Assembly (NCBI GenBank): GCA_017516925.1
Contig: JAFXAQ010000035.1
Location: forward strand, 1-39,136
DNA length: 39,136 nt
Reading direction: 5' to 3'
Source of the DNA: Oscillospiraceae bacterium
GTDB lineage: Bacteria; Bacillota; Clostridia; Oscillospirales; Oscillospiraceae
Shown piece by piece: positions 7,151-15,149 of the stretch (the first letter of the stretch is position 1; each line of letters begins with the position of its first letter). The translations under genes and the position numbers were made by a program. Under the pieces are notes generated by a model. The model was not told where the DNA came from, ran no database searches, and was given only the letters and a program-made list of their open reading frames with translations.

Positions 7151-9085
7151 ATGATGGTCTCCCTGCAAAGCTATGTGCACCGGAGCAAGTACCGCCTGCG
7201 GGATTTGGCAACAAACCCCAAAATACATCTGTTCGCCCGGGCTGCCGGGCACTTTCTTGCCGGTTTTGGGCTTAGCGCTGCCAGCCTGAACAATGCCTGT
7301 ATGCCCCTTGCTGCGGCGTTGGTTTGCGCCAGCCGGGGGTGGTCAGGCGCACTGGTGTCCCTGGGAAGCGCGCTGGGCTATTGGCTTTTTTGGAATACAG
7401 CCGGTTATCAAGGGCTTTTGTGGGTGGGCGCAGCCTTTTTGGTGTCGCTGTTTCTGGGAGAGCACCGGCTGACCCGGGAGACACCGCTGCTTTTACCGGC
7501 GGTTGCCGGATTGATTGTGTCCGCCTCCGGTGTGGCATTTCAGGCCTGGCTGGGGGATACTACATCGGTGGATATCTATTTAATCCGGGTGGCGGTGGCG
7601 GGGGGCGCCACCTGGTTGTATATCCGGGTGCTTCGGGGCAGGAATCCCATTTTGGATTGGCTTGCCTGGGGAACCGCCATTCTGGCGCTGGCGCAAATCT
7701 CCCTGTTTCCCGGTTTTAGTCTGGGTGTGCCGGTTGCCGCCCTTGCCGCTGTCACCGGGGCATTTCCTGCCGCTGCCCTTTCCGGACTGGCGCTGGACCT
7801 GGCGGGTGTTACCCAGGTTTCTATGACAGCGGTGCTCTGCGGCTGCTTTCTTATCCGGTTTTTACCGGAGTATCCCAAGTGGCTGGGGGCAATGGCGCCC
7901 ACAGGGACGTATCTTCTGGTGATGCACCTGACCGGACAGCGGGATTTTGCGCCTGTGGCAGGTCTTTTGCTGGGCGGATTTGTGGGGGTGTTCTTCCCCT
8001 TGCCCCGGAAAATGCCCAACCGCCGGGGGGAGACCGGTGTGGCGCAGGTGCGGCTGGAAATGGTTGCCGGGGTGCTTGCCCAGACGGAGCAGCTGCTATT
8101 GGAAGCTCCGGAGCCGCCGCTGGACGAGGATGCGCTGATTGTCCGGGCGGCGGAACAGGCCTGCAGCGGCTGCCCCTGCCGAAAGCATTGCAAGGATATG
8201 GTACGGCTGCCCGGATTGCCTGCTGCGCTGCTGCATAAGCCGCTGCTCACGCCGGAGGAGCTGCCCATAGTCTGCCGGAAAAGCGGTCGGTTTCTGGCAG
8301 CGCTGCACCGCAGTCAGGAGCAGCTTCGCTCCATACAGGCAGACCGACACCGTCAGCGGGAATACCGGACTGCCATCACCCAGCAATATCGCTTTTTGTC
8401 AGAATATTTACAGTCCTTATCCGATGGGCTTGCCAAGCGTGCCACAGGACTGGCTGTTTGCTTTGAACCCCAGGTGCAGGTGTACGGCAACCGTCCTGCC
8501 CGGGAAAATGGGGACAGATGTCTGACCTTTGCCGGGACAGGCTGCCGGTACTATGTGCTGCTTTGTGACGGTATGGGCACAGGTCTGGGGGCGGTGGAGG
8601 AGGCAAAAACTGCCGGGGGGTTGCTCCGGCGGCTGCTCACCGCCGGATATCCTGCTGCGCACGCGCTGGAAAGCCTCAACAGCCTCTGTGCCTTGCGCAG
8701 CCGGGCAGGGGCGGTGACGGTGGATTTGCTGGAGCTGCAGCTGGAAACCGGAAAAGCCACCCTGCACAAATGGGGCGCTGCCCCCAGCTATCTGGTCAGC
8801 TCTGCAGGCGCCGAAAAAATTGGGACAGCCGGACCGCCTCCGGGTCTGTGCGTGGCAGACTGCCGGGAAACGACTTATCGGCTGTCCCTGCACCGGGGAG
8901 AGATCCTGGTGCTGGTCAGTGACGGTGTGGCGGAAACAGACGCACTGCGCTGCTGCCTGGAACGGGTGGGATTGTCACCGGGGGAGCTGGCGCTGGGCTT
9001 GCTGACCCGCGCCCAGCTGGGGGGAGAGGATGATGCCACTGTGGTCACTGTACGTCTGGGGCACAAGGGGTTGCACCCGTCTTAG
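7151..9085 (+). CDS. spoIIE: stage II sporulation protein E, PP2C phosphatase
   Basis: SpoIIE dephosphorylates the anti-anti-sigma factor SpoIIAA at the asymmetric septum and so activates sigma-F in the forespore. About the first 290 residues are a run of hydrophobic helices, matching the membrane region of the family. A middle segment holds a cysteine cluster (CSGCPCRKHCKD) near residue 340. The C-terminal 200 residues are a PP2C phosphatase with CDGMGTG near residue 475 and SDGVAE near 594, which carry metal-binding aspartates. The length of 644 aa is somewhat short compared with Bacillus (about 827). The start is ATG 7151, eleven bases after AAAGG. It is a single-gene unit and marks the organism as a spore former. 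Confidence 0.92.
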   Translation: MMVSLQSYVHRSKYRLRDLATNPKIHLFARAAGHFLAGFGLSAASLNNACMPLAAALVCASRGWSGALVSLGSALGYWLFWNTAGYQGLLWVGAAFLVSLFLGEHRLTRETPLLLPAVAGLIVSASGVAFQAWLGDTTSVDIYLIRVAVAGGATWLYIRVLRGRNPILDWLAWGTAILALAQISLFPGFSLGVPVAALAAVTGAFPAAALSGLALDLAGVTQVSMTAVLCGCFLIRFLPEYPKWLGAMAPTGTYLLVMHLTGQRDFAPVAGLLLGGFVGVFFPLPRKMPNRRGETGVAQVRLEMVAGVLAQTEQLLLEAPEPPLDEDALIVRAAEQACSGCPCRKHCKDMVRLPGLPAALLHKPLLTPEELPIVCRKSGRFLAALHRSQEQLRSIQADRHRQREYRTAITQQYRFLSEYLQSLSDGLAKRATGLAVCFEPQVQVYGNRPARENGDRCLTFAGTGCRYYVLLCDGMGTGLGAVEEAKTAGGLLRRLLTAGYPAAHALESLNSLCALRSRAGAVTVDLLELQLETGKATLHKWGAAPSYLVSSAGAEKIGTAGPPPGLCVADCRETTYRLSLHRGEILVLVSDGVAETDALRCCLERVGLSPGELALGLLTRAQLGGEDDATVVTVRLGHKGLHPS

Positions 9086-9174
9086 ACAAGATACCACAAA
9101 ATCCTTGCAAAACTTGTCGAAACACAAGATGTTGTTGCGCTTTTTCGAAAAATTCCCAAGATATTGCAAAATAA

Positions 9175-9197
9175 TGGGACAGCCCAAGGCTGTCCCA
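9175..9197 (-). terminator. rsmG terminator
   Basis: TGGGACAGCC and GGCTGTCCCA form a ten-base stem with a CAA loop. On the minus strand it is followed by TTATTTT, so it best serves the DUF3810-rsmG transcript. The plus strand lacks a T run. Confidence 0.65.
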
Positions 9198-9201
9198 CTT
9201 A

Positions 9202-9903
9202 TCATAATGGTGCTTGTTTGATTTTTGCATACCGTCGGGGAAATTCCCTGGGTGTCGGCGCCACTTTTTTCAGGATAATCACCTTGTGGGCAGTGTCCTC
9301 AATGGGAAATTCCATAATCTGCTCCAGCTTTAGGCCCAGCCGACGGATGGCGTTTTTTGCCTCGTCTATCTCGTCCTGAGCAGCGGTGCCTTTCATTGCC
9401 AGTACATAGCCGCCCACCCGGACATAAGGAGCAGTCAGCTCCAGAAGCACATTCAGCCGAGCCACTGCCCGGGAGGTTGCCACATCGTATTTTTCCCGGC
9501 GGTCAGCCACAGCTTCCTCGGCTCTGGCGGTAATGCAGCGGGCATCCACCCCCAGCTCCGGCAGGATTTGCTCCAGCCATTTCATCCGCTTTCCCAAAGA
9601 GTCCAGCAGCGTCAGCTTCACCTCCGGACAGGCGATTTTCACCGGCACACCGGGAAAACCGGCGCCACAGCCTACGTCGATTATCTGCTTGCCCTTCAGG
9701 TTCATTACTTTTAAAAGGGAAATACTGTCCAAAAGGTGAAGTCTTGCCACCTTTTCCGGCTCGGTAATGGCCGTCAGGTTCATCACCTTGTTTTGCTCCA
9801 CCACAGCCTCACCGAAAGCGCACAGCTTCCGGCAGGTTTGTTCGTCTAAATCCAGCCCCAATTGGGGCAGCCCCTGGTTCAGGGTCTCCAGCATTTTGCT
9901 CAT
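9202..9903 (-). CDS. rsmG: 16S rRNA (guanine-527-N7)-methyltransferase
   Basis: RsmG (GidB) methylates G527 of 16S rRNA with SAM. The 233-aa protein has the family layout: an N-terminal helical part with NKVMNLTAI near residue 38, SAM motif I IDVGCGAGFPGVP near residue 75, and TSRAVARLN near residue 143. Its ATG overlaps the stop of the upstream DUF3810 gene, so the two are translationally coupled. In many Firmicutes rsmG sits next to mnmG near the origin; that is not the case here. Confidence 0.95.
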   Translation of the reverse strand: MSKMLETLNQGLPQLGLDLDEQTCRKLCAFGEAVVEQNKVMNLTAITEPEKVARLHLLDSISLLKVMNLKGKQIIDVGCGAGFPGVPVKIACPEVKLTLLDSLGKRMKWLEQILPELGVDARCITARAEEAVADRREKYDVATSRAVARLNVLLELTAPYVRVGGYVLAMKGTAAQDEIDEAKNAIRRLGLKLEQIMEFPIEDTAHKVIILKKVAPTPREFPRRYAKIKQAPL

Positions 9904-11072
9904 TGCTGTGTCCCAACGTGCAGGTCAACCTGAGAGGGATCCAGGGGATTAAAGGGCGCTTCCTCCTCTGTGTGGAGGGGTGTGACAAACTCCTGAATAT
10001 GCCAGCTCACCAAAAGGTCTGCCACGGTCTCATACTCACTGTAGGTAATCAGCGGCGCCTGGGTTTCCTCACCGTCGGTTTCCTGGGGCTCGCTGATGCG
10101 GGCATTGGAGGTGCGGGCTGTGTTGGTTTTTCCGTAAAAATCGGTATAATCGTCCAAATCTGCCCGCAATTGTGCATTAACACCGCTGTCCGCCTCCTTG
10201 GCGCAGGCCTGGGCGGTACTGGTGGGGGCAGAGAGCAAAGCGTCATAGCACTGGCGGTAAGCAGTCAAATAAGCAGAATACTGGAATGCAGTGGATTCGT
10301 TATAAATGCCTGCCAGAAAAGCGCCGAACTGGGCATCCGGTTCTGTGTAGATACTCATCCGGTGGCAAATTTCCTTGCACATCGCAAAGGGCAGCAGCGC
10401 CGTGGGCACATCCGGGTTCACACAGACCTCACCGGTCAGAGGAACGGTCACACCGCTATCCCGCCGCAGGGTGTAGCCAAGCTGAAAGCTCAGCTTTTTC
10501 ACCGGAGCAGTGGAACCGGAAAACACGGAAATTGCCTTCTCGTAGGTCAGGTACTCGAAGCCCTTGCCGGCCTGGGCTGCCAGCTCCTCAAAGGTGCCGA
10601 AATCCGGGTTGCCCTTCTCGTCCCGGGAAATCTGCTTTGCCAACTCGTTGGCTTTGTCCCGGAAGTAAATTGTTGCCTCGCTCAGCTCCGTTACCGTGTA
10701 ATCGGTGATGGTCAGGCGCACATCGTCTGCCAGAGGGCTGGCATACATGTTCAGTTCGTACAGACCGGTGTTAAGCATCACCACCAGCGATACCGAGGCC
10801 AGCACCCAGCCCAGCCACTGGATAGGGTTCCACCGCAGGACAACCATCAAAATAATACTTACCAGACCCAGCAGTACCATGAAAATAATCGCCACCTGCC
10901 ACAGGCAGAAGCTCATTGCGCCGGACCAGTCCGCCAGAGCGTTAATCACCAGCCGGGTGACATAGGGATAAATCATATCCACCAAAATGCTGTGGGCCTG
11001 GGCAAACTGGTGCAGCGCCCAAGCAATTGCCAGCATAATTCCGGCAACCAGATATCCACGCCAATATTTCAA
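9900..11072 (-). CDS. DUF3810-like membrane protein with degenerate zinc motif
   Basis: Three hydrophobic helices in the first 110 residues precede an extracytoplasmic domain resembling DUF3810, a family with an HExxH zinc-metalloprotease motif. The family landmark is recognisable as VCVNPDVPTALLPFAMCKEI, continuing CHRMSIYTEPDAQF. The first histidine of HExxH is lysine (K233-E-I-C-H237), and the later glutamate of the DEAN-type motif appears to be aspartate. Proteolytic activity is therefore doubtful. The C-terminus (from about residue 310) is polar and Thr/Glu-rich. The start is an unusual TTG at 11070-11072, chosen because AGGAGG sits eight bases before it. A nearby ATG is out of frame. 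It is co-transcribed with rsmG. Confidence 0.72.
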   Translation of the reverse strand: MKYWRGYLVAGIMLAIAWALHQFAQAHSILVDMIYPYVTRLVINALADWSGAMSFCLWQVAIIFMVLLGLVSIILMVVLRWNPIQWLGWVLASVSLVVMLNTGLYELNMYASPLADDVRLTITDYTVTELSEATIYFRDKANELAKQISRDEKGNPDFGTFEELAAQAGKGFEYLTYEKAISVFSGSTAPVKKLSFQLGYTLRRDSGVTVPLTGEVCVNPDVPTALLPFAMCKEICHRMSIYTEPDAQFGAFLAGIYNESTAFQYSAYLTAYRQCYDALLSAPTSTAQACAKEADSGVNAQLRADLDDYTDFYGKTNTARTSNARISEPQETDGEETQAPLITYSEYETVADLLVSWHIQEFVTPLHTEEEAPFNPLDPSQVDLHVGTQQ

Positions 11073-11113
11073 AGGACATTCCTCCTTTTTCTGTTTCTAA
11101 CATATCACATTAT

Positions 11114-11122
11114 ATTATAGCA
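11114..11122 (-). promoter_or_regulatory. extended -10 promoter of the DUF3810-rsmG unit
   Basis: On the minus strand TGCTATAAT gives a TG-extended consensus -10 (TATAAT at 11119-11114). There is only a poor -35 (CAGACA) 17 bases upstream. Confidence 0.55.
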
Positions 11123-11145
11123 CAAATGGGAGCGCTTGTCTGCCC

Positions 11146-12444
11146 CTATTTTTGAATTTTTTCAAAACTTGCTTTTACACCCTCCCGGAACACCTCTGTG
11201 ACCCGGACTTTATGCACCTGGTTGTGCAGCGCTTCGCCGGTGACGTAGACCTTTACGTAGTTGGGGGCATGACCGGTAAAGTGTTCTCCCTCCGGTTCCT
11301 CAAATAAAACCTCCAGCTCCTTCCCTACCAGGCTCTGCCGGAAAGCAACGGACATTTCCTCTGCCACAGCCGCCGCCTGACGGCTCCGGGCTTCCTTCAC
11401 TGCGTTGGAATGCTGCCCGGGCATTTTGTCTGCAGGGGTCCCCGGGCGGCGGGAGTAGGGGAAAATGTGCATATCCGCAAAGCCGCATTCCCGGATAAAG
11501 GACAGGCTTTGCCGGAATTCCTCCTCGGTTTCTCCCGGGAAAGCCACAATCATATCTGTGGTAATTGCGCAGCCGGGGAAATGCTTCTTCAATAGCCGCA
11601 CGCTTTCCAGATACCGGGCGGTATCGTATTTCCGCTTCATCCGCAAAAGCACCGTGTCGCAGCCGGACTGCATAGAAAGATGGAACTGGGGACACAAATT
11701 AGGCAGCGCCTTCAGTTGACTGCAAAATTCCTCCGTGACAATGCGTGGCTCCAGCGAACCCAGCCGGACCCGCATATCGGGCACAGCGTGACAAATTGCC
11801 TCCACCAGCGCAGCCAGCGATGGCTTTTCCGGCAGATCCCTGCCCCAGGAGGCGATTTCAATGCCGGTGAGCACCAACTCCCGGTAGCCCTGGTCTGCCA
11901 GATGCTTTGCCTGTGCCACAGCCCAAGAGGCAGCAGCGGAACGGATAGGACCTCTGGTGTAGGGGATAATGCAGTAGGTGCAAAAATTGCAGCAGCCATC
12001 CTGTATCTTCAGCATTGCCCGGGTGCGCCCCTCCAGCCCGCCGGCAGGCAACACCTCAAAATGGCGGCGCTTCAATGCCTCATCCAAAATTTTACCCCGG
12101 GTGCGATTTTCCATACAAAAGAGCATTTGCTGCACAAAAGCTTCCCGGTCCGCACTGCCGCCGATTACGTCCACATCCAGCTTTTCCACTGCTGCCGGGT
12201 CGTGCTGGCTGTAGCAGCCGCAGACACCGATAACAGCCCCGGGGTTCTCCCGGCGGCACCGGCGGATGACAGCCCGGTTTTTCTTGTCCGCTACTGCTGT
12301 GACAGAGCAGGTGTTGATAATATAGCCGTCACAGGGCTGAGAAAAGTCCGCAACCGTATGTCCCAGGGCTGTCAGCAGCTGCTCCATAGCCTGGGTTTCA
12401 TACTGGTTTACCTTGCAGCCCAAGGTGTAAAATCCAAATTTCAT
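11146..12444 (-). CDS. mtaB: tRNA threonylcarbamoyladenosine methylthiotransferase MtaB
   Basis: MtaB adds a methylthio group to t6A37 of tRNA, using two iron-sulfur clusters and radical SAM chemistry. The N-terminal methylthiotransferase domain starts MKFGFYTLGCKVNQYETQ, typical of the MtaB branch, and has cysteines at GC, NTCSV and GVCGC. The radical SAM motif is GCCNFCTYC (C-x3-C-x2-C), followed by IIPYTRG. A C-terminal TRAM-like domain ends the protein. The start at 12442-12444 gives the family N-terminus and has GGTGA eight bases upstream. The length of 432 aa is normal. It is divergent from the HPr-like gene. Confidence 0.92.
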   Translation of the reverse strand: MKFGFYTLGCKVNQYETQAMEQLLTALGHTVADFSQPCDGYIINTCSVTAVADKKNRAVIRRCRRENPGAVIGVCGCYSQHDPAAVEKLDVDVIGGSADREAFVQQMLFCMENRTRGKILDEALKRRHFEVLPAGGLEGRTRAMLKIQDGCCNFCTYCIIPYTRGPIRSAAASWAVAQAKHLADQGYRELVLTGIEIASWGRDLPEKPSLAALVEAICHAVPDMRVRLGSLEPRIVTEEFCSQLKALPNLCPQFHLSMQSGCDTVLLRMKRKYDTARYLESVRLLKKHFPGCAITTDMIVAFPGETEEEFRQSLSFIRECGFADMHIFPYSRRPGTPADKMPGQHSNAVKEARSRQAAAVAEEMSVAFRQSLVGKELEVLFEEPEGEHFTGHAPNYVKVYVTGEALHNQVHKVRVTEVFREGVKASFEKIQK

Positions 12445-12478
12445 AGTCAATTTCACCAAATTTAACAGTCTGTTTTTG

Positions 12479-12506
12479 TATATATCGTATACTTTCCTAA
12501 TTGCAA
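12479..12506 (-). promoter_or_regulatory. mtaB promoter
   Basis: On the minus strand TTGCAA (12506-12501) and TATATA (12484-12479) are 16 bases apart. The -35 hexamer is a palindrome that is also used by the divergent promoter on the other strand. Confidence 0.5.
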
Positions 12507-12528
12507 TTTTCTCAAAAACTGCTATAAT
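12501..12528 (+). promoter_or_regulatory. promoter of the HPr-like gene
   Basis: TTGCAA at 12501-12506 and TATAAT at 12523-12528 are 16 bases apart. TGC before the -10 makes it an extended -10. Confidence 0.7.
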
Positions 12529-12603
12529 ACGCCTTGTGTGTTTCTTTGGGATTTGCACCATTATAACGCAAAAGGCAGAATTTGTACAGTAGGAGGTTCG
12601 CGG

Positions 12604-12837
12604 ATGCATCAATTCGATATTTGTGTCCGGTCCTTCCGGCAAATCCAGGATTTTGTAGCCCTGGCGATGGTACAGCCTTTTGAGGTGCTTGTGGGCAATG
12701 AGCAGAAACAGGTCAACGGAAAGAGCTTTATCGGCATGTTTACCCTGGACTATACCCGTCCTCTTCAGGTGCATGTAAACTGCTCAGAGGAACAGTTTGG
12801 CCACTTCTGCAAAGCTGCTAACGAATTGCTCGCATAG
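12604..12837 (+). CDS. HPr-like protein lacking the active-site histidine
   Basis: The 77-aa protein has the size and second half of an HPr-family phosphocarrier. VNGKSFIGMFTLDYTRPLQV aligns with HPr's NLKSIMGVMSLG region, including a serine at the place of the regulatory Ser46. The N-terminal GIHARPA motif with phosphorylated His15 is absent; the aligned segment reads FRQIQDFVAL. It therefore should not carry phosphate from EI to EII. A regulatory role like that of Crh in Bacillus, which also lacks His15, is possible but unproven. The start is set by AGGAGG seven bases upstream. It stands alone, divergent from mtaB. Confidence 0.7.
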   Translation: MHQFDICVRSFRQIQDFVALAMVQPFEVLVGNEQKQVNGKSFIGMFTLDYTRPLQVHVNCSEEQFGHFCKAANELLA

Positions 12838-12879
12838 GCCTTCCTCCTTCCTGGCCTGATCCCACCCCCCTTTTTTCAC

Positions 12880-12952
12880 TGCCCCGGAATTTTCCGAGGC
12901 GGTTTTTTGTAACGGAAGACCCGGTGCAAGACATGACATGCTTGCACCGGGT
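12880..12952. terminator. two terminators between convergent units
   Basis: GCCCCGGAA / TTCCGAGGC followed by GGTTTTTT (about 12883-12908) ends the HPr-like gene. A 12-base stem, ACCCGGTGCAAG at 12919-12930 paired with 12941-12952, is followed by GTTTTTTATT. It can also terminate ricT on the minus strand. Confidence 0.75.
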
Positions 12953-12957
12953 GTTTT

Positions 12958-14163
12958 TTATTCCTTTGGGGCTTCTGCCTTGGGTTTACGGTGCCGGGAA
13001 TGACGGCGGCGGTTCCGGTTCTGGGAGCTGCCTGCTCCCTGCTCCGGCTTGGGCTGCTCCGGTTGCTCCGGCTGGGCAGGCTTTTGCTCAGCGCGAATTT
13101 TGGCAGCCTTGCGGCGGCGGTTGTGACTCCGGCTTTTTTGCTCTGCCGGCGCCTCCTGGGGAATTTCCTGCTCCTCGGCAATGGTTTCGGTGGAGTAACG
13201 GAACTTAATGGGGTCTAAGAACATACGTCCGCCGGCTTCCTCTGCCTGCTTTTTCCGGGCTCTTCTGCTGCCGGAAATCGGCGCCAGGTCCTCCGGGATG
13301 GGCGGGTCGTTCTTCTTGGCCTTGCCGTTGCGCAAAACGGCAATGTCAGCGTTGTTGTAGCTACTTACCGTTTCCGGCTGGTCCTCCAGACGCACCTTGA
13401 CCCGCTGGCGCAGCAAATCCAGCTCCACCACCGTGCCCCGTCCGTCCACGGTGTCCACCAGAGAGTCCACCTTGGGGCTGTTTTTAAGCAGGTCCTCATA
13501 GGCATCCTGCTCGTATTTCAGGCAGCACATCAACCGCCCGCAGGTACCGGAAATCTTCGTGGGGTTCAGGCTTAAATTCTGCGTCTTAGCCATTTTAATG
13601 GATACGGGCTGGAAATCGTCCAAAAAGCTTGCGCAGCAGAAGGGTCTGCCGCAGATGCCCAGTCCACCAACCATTTTTGCTTTGTCCCGGACACCGATTT
13701 GCCGCAGCTCAATCCGGGTATGGAAAGCGCTTGCCAAAACCTTGACCAGCTCCCGGAAATCCACACGCTCATCGGCAGTGAAGAAGAACAAAATCTTGCT
13801 GCCGTCAAAGGCGCATTCTGCAGAAACCAGCTGCATATCCAGATTAAATTCCCGGATTTTTTCCTGACATACAGCAAAGGCCTTTTCTTCCTTTGCCCGG
13901 TTTTCTTGGGCGGCTTTTTCGTCAGCAGCTGTTGCCAGACGCAGAACCTGCCGCAAGGGCGCTACCACCTCGGCCTTGGTCACCCGGTGATTGCCGGAGA
14001 CGCAGTAGCCGTACTCTGCGCCCCGGGCGGTGTCCATAATCACATGGTCACCGGCTTTGCAGGTGATGCCTGCCGGGTCAAAATAATAAATTTTCTGTCC
14101 GGGACGGAACTGGATATCCACCACTTCCACCGTTTCCGGCACATTGTTCATCTGGTCTTCCAT
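12958..14163 (-). CDS. ricT: PSP1-domain protein RicT (YaaT)
   Basis: RicT belongs to the Ric (YmcA-YlbF-YaaT) Fe-S complex that in Bacillus influences RNase Y processing and phosphorelay-dependent development. The PSP1 core covers about residues 10-280. It includes the cysteine motifs CGRPFCCASF near 171 and CGRLMCCLKYE near 207, the likely Fe-S ligands. The gene follows holB, the usual Firmicutes neighbourhood. About 100 C-terminal residues form a Lys/Arg/Pro/Gln-rich tail ending RRRHSRHRKPKAEAPKE, which looks disordered and RNA-binding-like; it is not part of the core family. The start has GGAG upstream. Confidence 0.92.
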   Translation of the reverse strand: MEDQMNNVPETVEVVDIQFRPGQKIYYFDPAGITCKAGDHVIMDTARGAEYGYCVSGNHRVTKAEVVAPLRQVLRLATAADEKAAQENRAKEEKAFAVCQEKIREFNLDMQLVSAECAFDGSKILFFFTADERVDFRELVKVLASAFHTRIELRQIGVRDKAKMVGGLGICGRPFCCASFLDDFQPVSIKMAKTQNLSLNPTKISGTCGRLMCCLKYEQDAYEDLLKNSPKVDSLVDTVDGRGTVVELDLLRQRVKVRLEDQPETVSSYNNADIAVLRNGKAKKNDPPIPEDLAPISGSRRARKKQAEEAGGRMFLDPIKFRYSTETIAEEQEIPQEAPAEQKSRSHNRRRKAAKIRAEQKPAQPEQPEQPKPEQGAGSSQNRNRRRHSRHRKPKAEAPKE

Positions 14164-14197
14164 TTGTTTCTCCTAATCTTAAAACGCATTGATAAAC

Positions 14198-15145
14198 TTA
14201 AATCAGGTTCCATATCAGGTAGCTGCATACCGCTGCCCCGGACACGTTTTCCTGGACATATTGTATTGCTTTTTGCAAGCTGCGAATGGTCTGCAGCAGC
14301 TCCTTGGAGCTGCGTGCCTGGGCAAGGGTTTTCACCTGCTGGGTGGTTGCCTGCATACCGCTGCGGCAGGACAACGCCTGCTGCAAAAGGCTCAGCCACA
14401 GAAAAAGCTCCTGCAGCAGCTTTTCCCGGTTCCATTGCCCCATAGGCGTCAACAGGTTCACAAGCTCCAGCATATTCTTTTTGCAAAGGGCGGAAACGAA
14501 GCCCTCAGTCTGGGGACTCAGGATGCTGCCCGCATCCAAAAGGGCTTTGGCTTGTCCCAGAAAACCGCCGCTGCGTGCCATGGCGCCCTGCAGCAAACCT
14601 TCCTCCGCTTGGGGATACTCCTTTTTCAGCACAGGAAGCATTTCCTCCGGGGAAAGTCCCTGCAGGCTCAGCTCCGTGCACCGGGAACGGACCGTGGTAA
14701 GAACCTTTTCCGGGTTGTCCGTGAGCAGAATTGCCACAGCATATGCCGGCGGCTCTTCCAAAACCTTCAATAGGGCATTTTGCCCTTCGGTGCCCAGCTC
14801 CTGGGGGAACAGATAGATTTTTCGCTCTCCCTCATTGGGTTTTACAAACATATCGTCCCGCACCTGCCGGACAAGCTTTACCGCCACGTTCTTATGTTCA
14901 TCATCGGTGACGGTAATCACATCCGGATGGGTGCCGGCCATCACCTTTCGGCAGGCAGGGCATTGCAGGCAGGGCTTTTCCTGCCCTCTGCACAAAAGCG
15001 CTGCGGACAAAAGCTTTGCCAGCGTCTTTTTCCCGGCGCCTTCCGGACCGGAAATCAGGTAAAAATGAGACATCCGGTTTCGGGCAATGCTTGCCCGGAG
15101 ATTTTCTTTCAGCCGGGTATTGCCCAGCAAGCTATCAAACCCCAT
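14198..15145 (-). CDS. holB: DNA polymerase III subunit delta'
   Basis: This AAA+ protein of the clamp loader has a Walker A-type loop GPEGAGKKT (residues 33-41) and zinc-binding cysteines in CLQCPACRK. LKVLEEPP and the VRSRC sensor motif follow, all typical of delta'. It helps load the beta sliding clamp. Its ATG is only four bases downstream of the pyrophosphatase stop, so expression is tied to that gene. No textbook Shine-Dalgarno is seen, only a G-rich GGGG. Confidence 0.92.
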   Translation of the reverse strand: MGFDSLLGNTRLKENLRASIARNRMSHFYLISGPEGAGKKTLAKLLSAALLCRGQEKPCLQCPACRKVMAGTHPDVITVTDDEHKNVAVKLVRQVRDDMFVKPNEGERKIYLFPQELGTEGQNALLKVLEEPPAYAVAILLTDNPEKVLTTVRSRCTELSLQGLSPEEMLPVLKKEYPQAEEGLLQGAMARSGGFLGQAKALLDAGSILSPQTEGFVSALCKKNMLELVNLLTPMGQWNREKLLQELFLWLSLLQQALSCRSGMQATTQQVKTLAQARSSKELLQTIRSLQKAIQYVQENVSGAAVCSYLIWNLI

Positions 15146-15149
15146 AGGA

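Noticed and set aside
9115-9121. Second Spo0A-type box TGTCGAA after spoIIE
   Set aside because: It lies between convergent genes with no downstream start, and a few chance occurrences of the seven-mer are expected.
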